Source: an uncultured Methanosarcinales archaeon
Lineage (GTDB): Archaea; Halobacteriota; Methanosarcinia; Methanotrichales; Methanotrichaceae
DNA length: 24,335 bases
Reading direction: 5' to 3'
Assembly (NCBI GenBank): GCA_937864385.1
Contig: CALMJN010000318.1
Coordinates: forward strand, 1-24,335
The notes below the pieces were generated by a model that was given only the letters and a program-made list of their open reading frames with translations, did no database searches and was not told the DNA's origin. A program made the translations under genes and the position numbers. Of the stretch, positions 23,476 through 24,335 are shown in pieces. Numbering within the stretch: the first letter of the stretch is position 1; each line of letters starts with the position of its first letter.

Positions 23476-24335
23476 ATGGAGATGGAACGAGAAGTAGTTT
23501 GCGGGGCAGACATCCACAAGCAGTTTCTCTTAGCGACTATCCTATCAAATGACGGTCAAAAGTTTCAGGATCGATTTGATACGAACTTCGAAGGTCTTCT
23601 GAATTTCAGACAATGGCTGCTAAATCTCGGTTGCCAGAAATTAGCAGTTGAATCGACTGCTAGCTATTGGCTGCCGATCTATCTCGTTGTAGGAAAGGAC
23701 GTCGAATTTATTCTGGCAAATGCCTATCAGATCAAGCATATTCCTGGCAGGAAGACTGACGTGCTTGATTCTGAATGGATCGCGGAGTTATGTCTCAAGG
23801 ATCTGATAGCTCCATCTCGAATCTTCTCAGAAGACGAGAGGGATTTGAGAGCTATGACAAGAACCAGAGAGAGCTATGTCAAAATGAGAACCCAAACCTA
23901 AAACAGAATTCACCAGGAACTGGAATCGGCATGTATCAAGCTCTCATCAGTTCTTTCAGATATTTTCGGCAAATCAGGAATCCATATAATCAGAGGCTTA
24001 CTAAAGGGGTCGGGCATCGAGGATATTCTGGACAGCATTCCCTCAAAGAGGCTTATGGCCAAGAGAAAAGAAATCCAAGATGCTATCCGTATGAATATGT
24101 CACCGGCTCAGGTAGACCTCATCAGTCTGCTTCTAGATTCAGTTGATATCCTGAACAGAGAGATTGAATCAATCGATAAGCAGATCCAAGATCTCATCTC
24201 TAAGCGGCAAGATGATCTGAAAATCGCCATGTCGATTCCTGGAATGGGATTCACCTCCGCGTCGACTATTCTTGCCGAAATTGGGAATTTCAAGGATTTC
24301 AAGACCGGAGAGCAATTGGCAGCTTATTGCGGATT
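23476..24335 (+). pseudogene. IS110 transposase/recombinase, interrupted by an in-frame TAA, 3' partial
   Basis: N-terminal RuvC-like DEDD domain: Asp in CGADIHKQ, Glu in AVESTASYW, and the two Asp of KTDVLDSEWIA. A TAA at 23899-23901 stops the reading after VKMRTQT, but the same frame continues without any shift (NRIHQELESACIKL...) through a coiled-coil linker into the Transposase_20 domain (SIPGMGFTSASTILAEIGNF...LAAYCG), which holds the serine nucleophile, and is open at the window edge. In relatives the stop position carries a sense codon (for example RTRLINRLH), so a point mutation such as TTA to TAA is likely. Start taken at ATG 23476 (ATG 23455 lies in the inverted repeat, 23482 is also possible). 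Confidence 0.8.

Larger units (their letters stand above)
23246..24335 (+). mobile_element. IS110-family insertion sequence (left part; runs off the window)
   Basis: A noncoding left end of about 200 nt is followed by a DEDD transposase/recombinase gene. IS110 elements lack ordinary terminal inverted repeats and make no long target duplications, so the exact left border cannot be fixed; it lies after the YkgJ stop at 23245, probably before about 23280. The right end is outside the window. The element's AT-richer codons differ from neighbouring genes, as expected for acquired DNA. Confidence 0.75.

Noticed and set aside
23775..24146. 123-codon plus-strand frame in the transposase region, suggesting a frameshift
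   Set aside because: The true transposase frame continues in phase after the TAA; this other frame has no family match, so the lesion is a nonsense codon and not a frameshift.

Overview
The window is chromosomal DNA of a methanogenic archaeon. The best guess is the Methanothrix (Methanosaeta) group. The diagnostic locus is a complete mtrEDCBAFGH operon (17635-22575) for the Na+-pumping methyl-H4(S)PT:coenzyme M methyltransferase. Also archaeal are an NreA DNA-repair protein, CDP-archaeol synthase (CarS), the HMG-CoA synthase/thiolase/DUF35 trio of isoprenoid lipid synthesis, archaeal TATA/BRE promoters, leaderless starts and a tRNA with a bulge-helix-bulge intron. The genus rests on general resemblance of the proteins (for example the secreted Ig-like protein) and is inference.

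Layout. 1-1227 (+): NreA, cut by the left edge. 1260-1856 (-): secreted staphylococcal-nuclease-like enzyme. 2243-7190 (-): branched-chain amino-acid operon cimA-ilvB-ilvN-ilvC, transcribed right to left, with two hairpins between ilvN and ilvC and one hairpin after ilvC. 7355-9012 (+): two tandem secreted proteins of unknown function sharing the same C-terminal domain. 9023-12345 (-): GH57 amylase and archaeal-type glycogen debranching enzyme, overlapping by 4 bp, probably for storage glycogen. 12466-12723 (+): stand-alone Lrp/AsnC effector (RAM) domain. 12738-16089 (-): HTH regulator, HMG-CoA synthase, thiolase and DUF35 scaffold as one tight operon for the first steps of the mevalonate pathway. 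16197-16291 (-): tRNA-Gly(UCC) with a 24-nt intron. 16522-16608 (-): a 28-residue membrane peptide. 16826-17371 (+): carS. 17635-22575 (+): mtr operon with a clear promoter, a leader hairpin and a terminator overlapping the mtrH stop. 22616-23245 (+): YkgJ-type cysteine-cluster protein. 23246-24335 (+): left part of an IS110-family element with a structured noncoding end and a transposase interrupted by an in-frame TAA.

How the genes fit together. The window is mostly core metabolism: energy conservation (mtr), membrane lipid precursors and head-group activation (HMGS operon, carS), Ile/Val synthesis through citramalate, and glycogen turnover. The less ordinary parts are the IS110 noncoding end (possible bridge RNA), the unannotated 28-aa peptide with an inverted repeat at its predicted start site, the tandem secreted paralogues, a ketol-acid reductoisomerase whose cofactor loop looks NADH-type, and the intron-bearing tRNA whose intron imitates an anticodon arm. 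No CRISPR array, rRNA or replication origin was seen.
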